This document shows positions 63,666 to 64,000 of a stretch of 64,000 bases of DNA, in pieces (the first letter of the stretch is position 1; each line of letters opens with the position of its first letter). The notes under the pieces were generated by a model, which made no database searches, was not told the DNA's origin, and saw only the letters and a program-made list of their open reading frames with translations. The stretch is from Chitinophaga pinensis (GTDB lineage Bacteria > Bacteroidota > Bacteroidia > Chitinophagales > CAMDFR01): the NCBI GenBank assembly GCA_945897725.1, contig CAMDFR010000001.1, forward strand, positions 1 to 64,000, given 5' to 3'. Made by a program: the position numbers and the translations under genes.

Positions 63666-63712
63666 GAGTTAAGCTTTTTTACACTCACAAGCAGACGCTT
63701 GCGAGAGAGTGT
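63666..63712 (+). repeat. Second copy of the 31-bp direct repeat, extending into a hairpin
   Basis: 63666-63696 repeats 63512-63542 exactly. It overlaps a hairpin ACACTC (63681-63686) / GAGTGT (63707-63712) with inner CAAGC/GCTTG pairing, which lies 15 bp behind the 3' end of the leftward oxidoreductase gene and may act as its transcript end. Confidence 0.65.
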
Positions 63713-63726
63713 AGGAGTATACAGAT

Positions 63727-64000
63727 TTATTTCAATGCCTCAAACAATATCTCCACCGGATGTTTGGCTTGAACGCCAGTACCATCTTTAATTTGATGTC
63801 GACATGAAGTGCCCGGAGCAGCGATGATAGACTTTGCCTCATCCTTGCGAATGGCTGGGAACAATACCAACTCTCCCACCTGCATACTCACTTCATAATG
63901 TTCTTTTTCGTAACCAAAAGAGCCCGCCATGCCACAACAGCCACTGGCTATGGTTTCTACAGTATAATTTTTAGGAAGCGACAAAAGCTTAACGCTTACA
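63727..64000 (-). CDS. C-terminus of an FAD-linked / Fe-S oxidoreductase, cut by the window
   Basis: About 90 residues are visible and the frame runs off the right edge. The segment IASGCCGMAGSFGYEKEHYEVSMQVGELVLFPAIR is the final CCG domain (cysteine-rich, Fe-S or substrate cofactor binding) found at the end of GlpC-like subunits and of large fused FAD-binding plus Fe-S proteins (D-lactate/glycolate dehydrogenase type). IIAAPGTSCRHQIKDGTGVQAKHPVEIL is the usual last part of the same family. Which oxidoreductase it is, and whether it is a fusion, cannot be told without the N-terminus. Confidence 0.85.
   Translation of the reverse strand, partial: VSVKLLSLPKNYTVETIASGCCGMAGSFGYEKEHYEVSMQVGELVLFPAIRKDEAKSIIAAPGTSCRHQIKDGTGVQAKHPVEILFEALK

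Noticed and set aside
63413-63712. CRISPR-like array near the right end
   Set aside because: The repeats are palindromes of different length without regular spacers, and no cas gene is nearby.
1-64000. tRNA, rRNA, phage or integrated plasmid genes
   Set aside because: No tRNA T-loop pattern with matching stems, rRNA stretch, integrase, transposase or phage structural gene was seen.

Overview
The window comes from a member of the Bacteroidota. The evidence is type IX secretion and gliding genes (gldJ, porU, porV, a porP/sprF-family gene, gldE, gldD), secreted proteins with T9SS C-terminal sorting domains, Bacteroidota-only families (DUF5606, the arginase-like gene, the 30-aa mS38/COX24-like protein), low GC, almost no Shine-Dalgarno sites, and many -7 boxes of the Bacteroidota form TAnnTTTG. 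Chitinophagales or a relative is possible, but the genus cannot be read from the sequence. No tRNA, rRNA, CRISPR array or transposase gene was seen.

Layout. 0-6.3 kb: the end of a GT4 glycosyltransferase and a 1702-aa T9SS cargo protein with an internal 537-aa duplication. 6.6-13 kb: small and metabolic genes (SET-domain protein, EbfC, lipoprotein, CaiB/BaiF CoA-transferase, DUF445, purN, NhaD-like antiporter, Glu/Leu dehydrogenase). 13-28 kb: the T9SS region, with a 1454-aa cargo carrying a gliding-associated C-terminal domain, a degenerate ureohydrolase, murF-gldJ-porP leftward and porU-porV rightward. 28-32.5 kb: M3 peptidase, DUF5606 protein and uvrB. 32.8-39.3 kb: a double-glycine leader peptide gene facing a leftward operon of three soluble TPR histidine kinases and one LytTR response regulator. 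39.7-41.3 kb: nbaC and nbaD. 41.3-50.9 kb: rng, an mS38-like gene, a TPR gene, HU, then mutY-ssb-gldE-gldD-recG, and xth. 51-54 kb: a four-FAS1 T9SS cargo and a small secreted protein. 54-57 kb: kynU-kmo. 57-63 kb: an S8 protease cargo, recJ, lptB and a 2-aminomuconic-semialdehyde-dehydrogenase-like gene. The right end holds palindromic repeats and the C-terminus of an FAD/Fe-S oxidoreductase.

How the genes work together. kmo, kynU, nbaC, nbaD and the aldehyde dehydrogenase would carry kynurenine through 3-hydroxyanthranilate to 2-aminomuconate. They lie in three separate places within 24 kb. GldJ, PorU, PorV, GldD, GldE and the PorP-family protein are parts or partners of type IX secretion, and at least four proteins in the window look like its substrates.

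The most unusual content is (1) the double-glycine peptide beside three TPR kinases, one of which has Asn where the phospho-accepting His should be, and (2) a dispersed family of non-coding elements (five copies here) with conserved ends and hairpin-forming interiors, plus a separate cluster of short palindromes near the right end.
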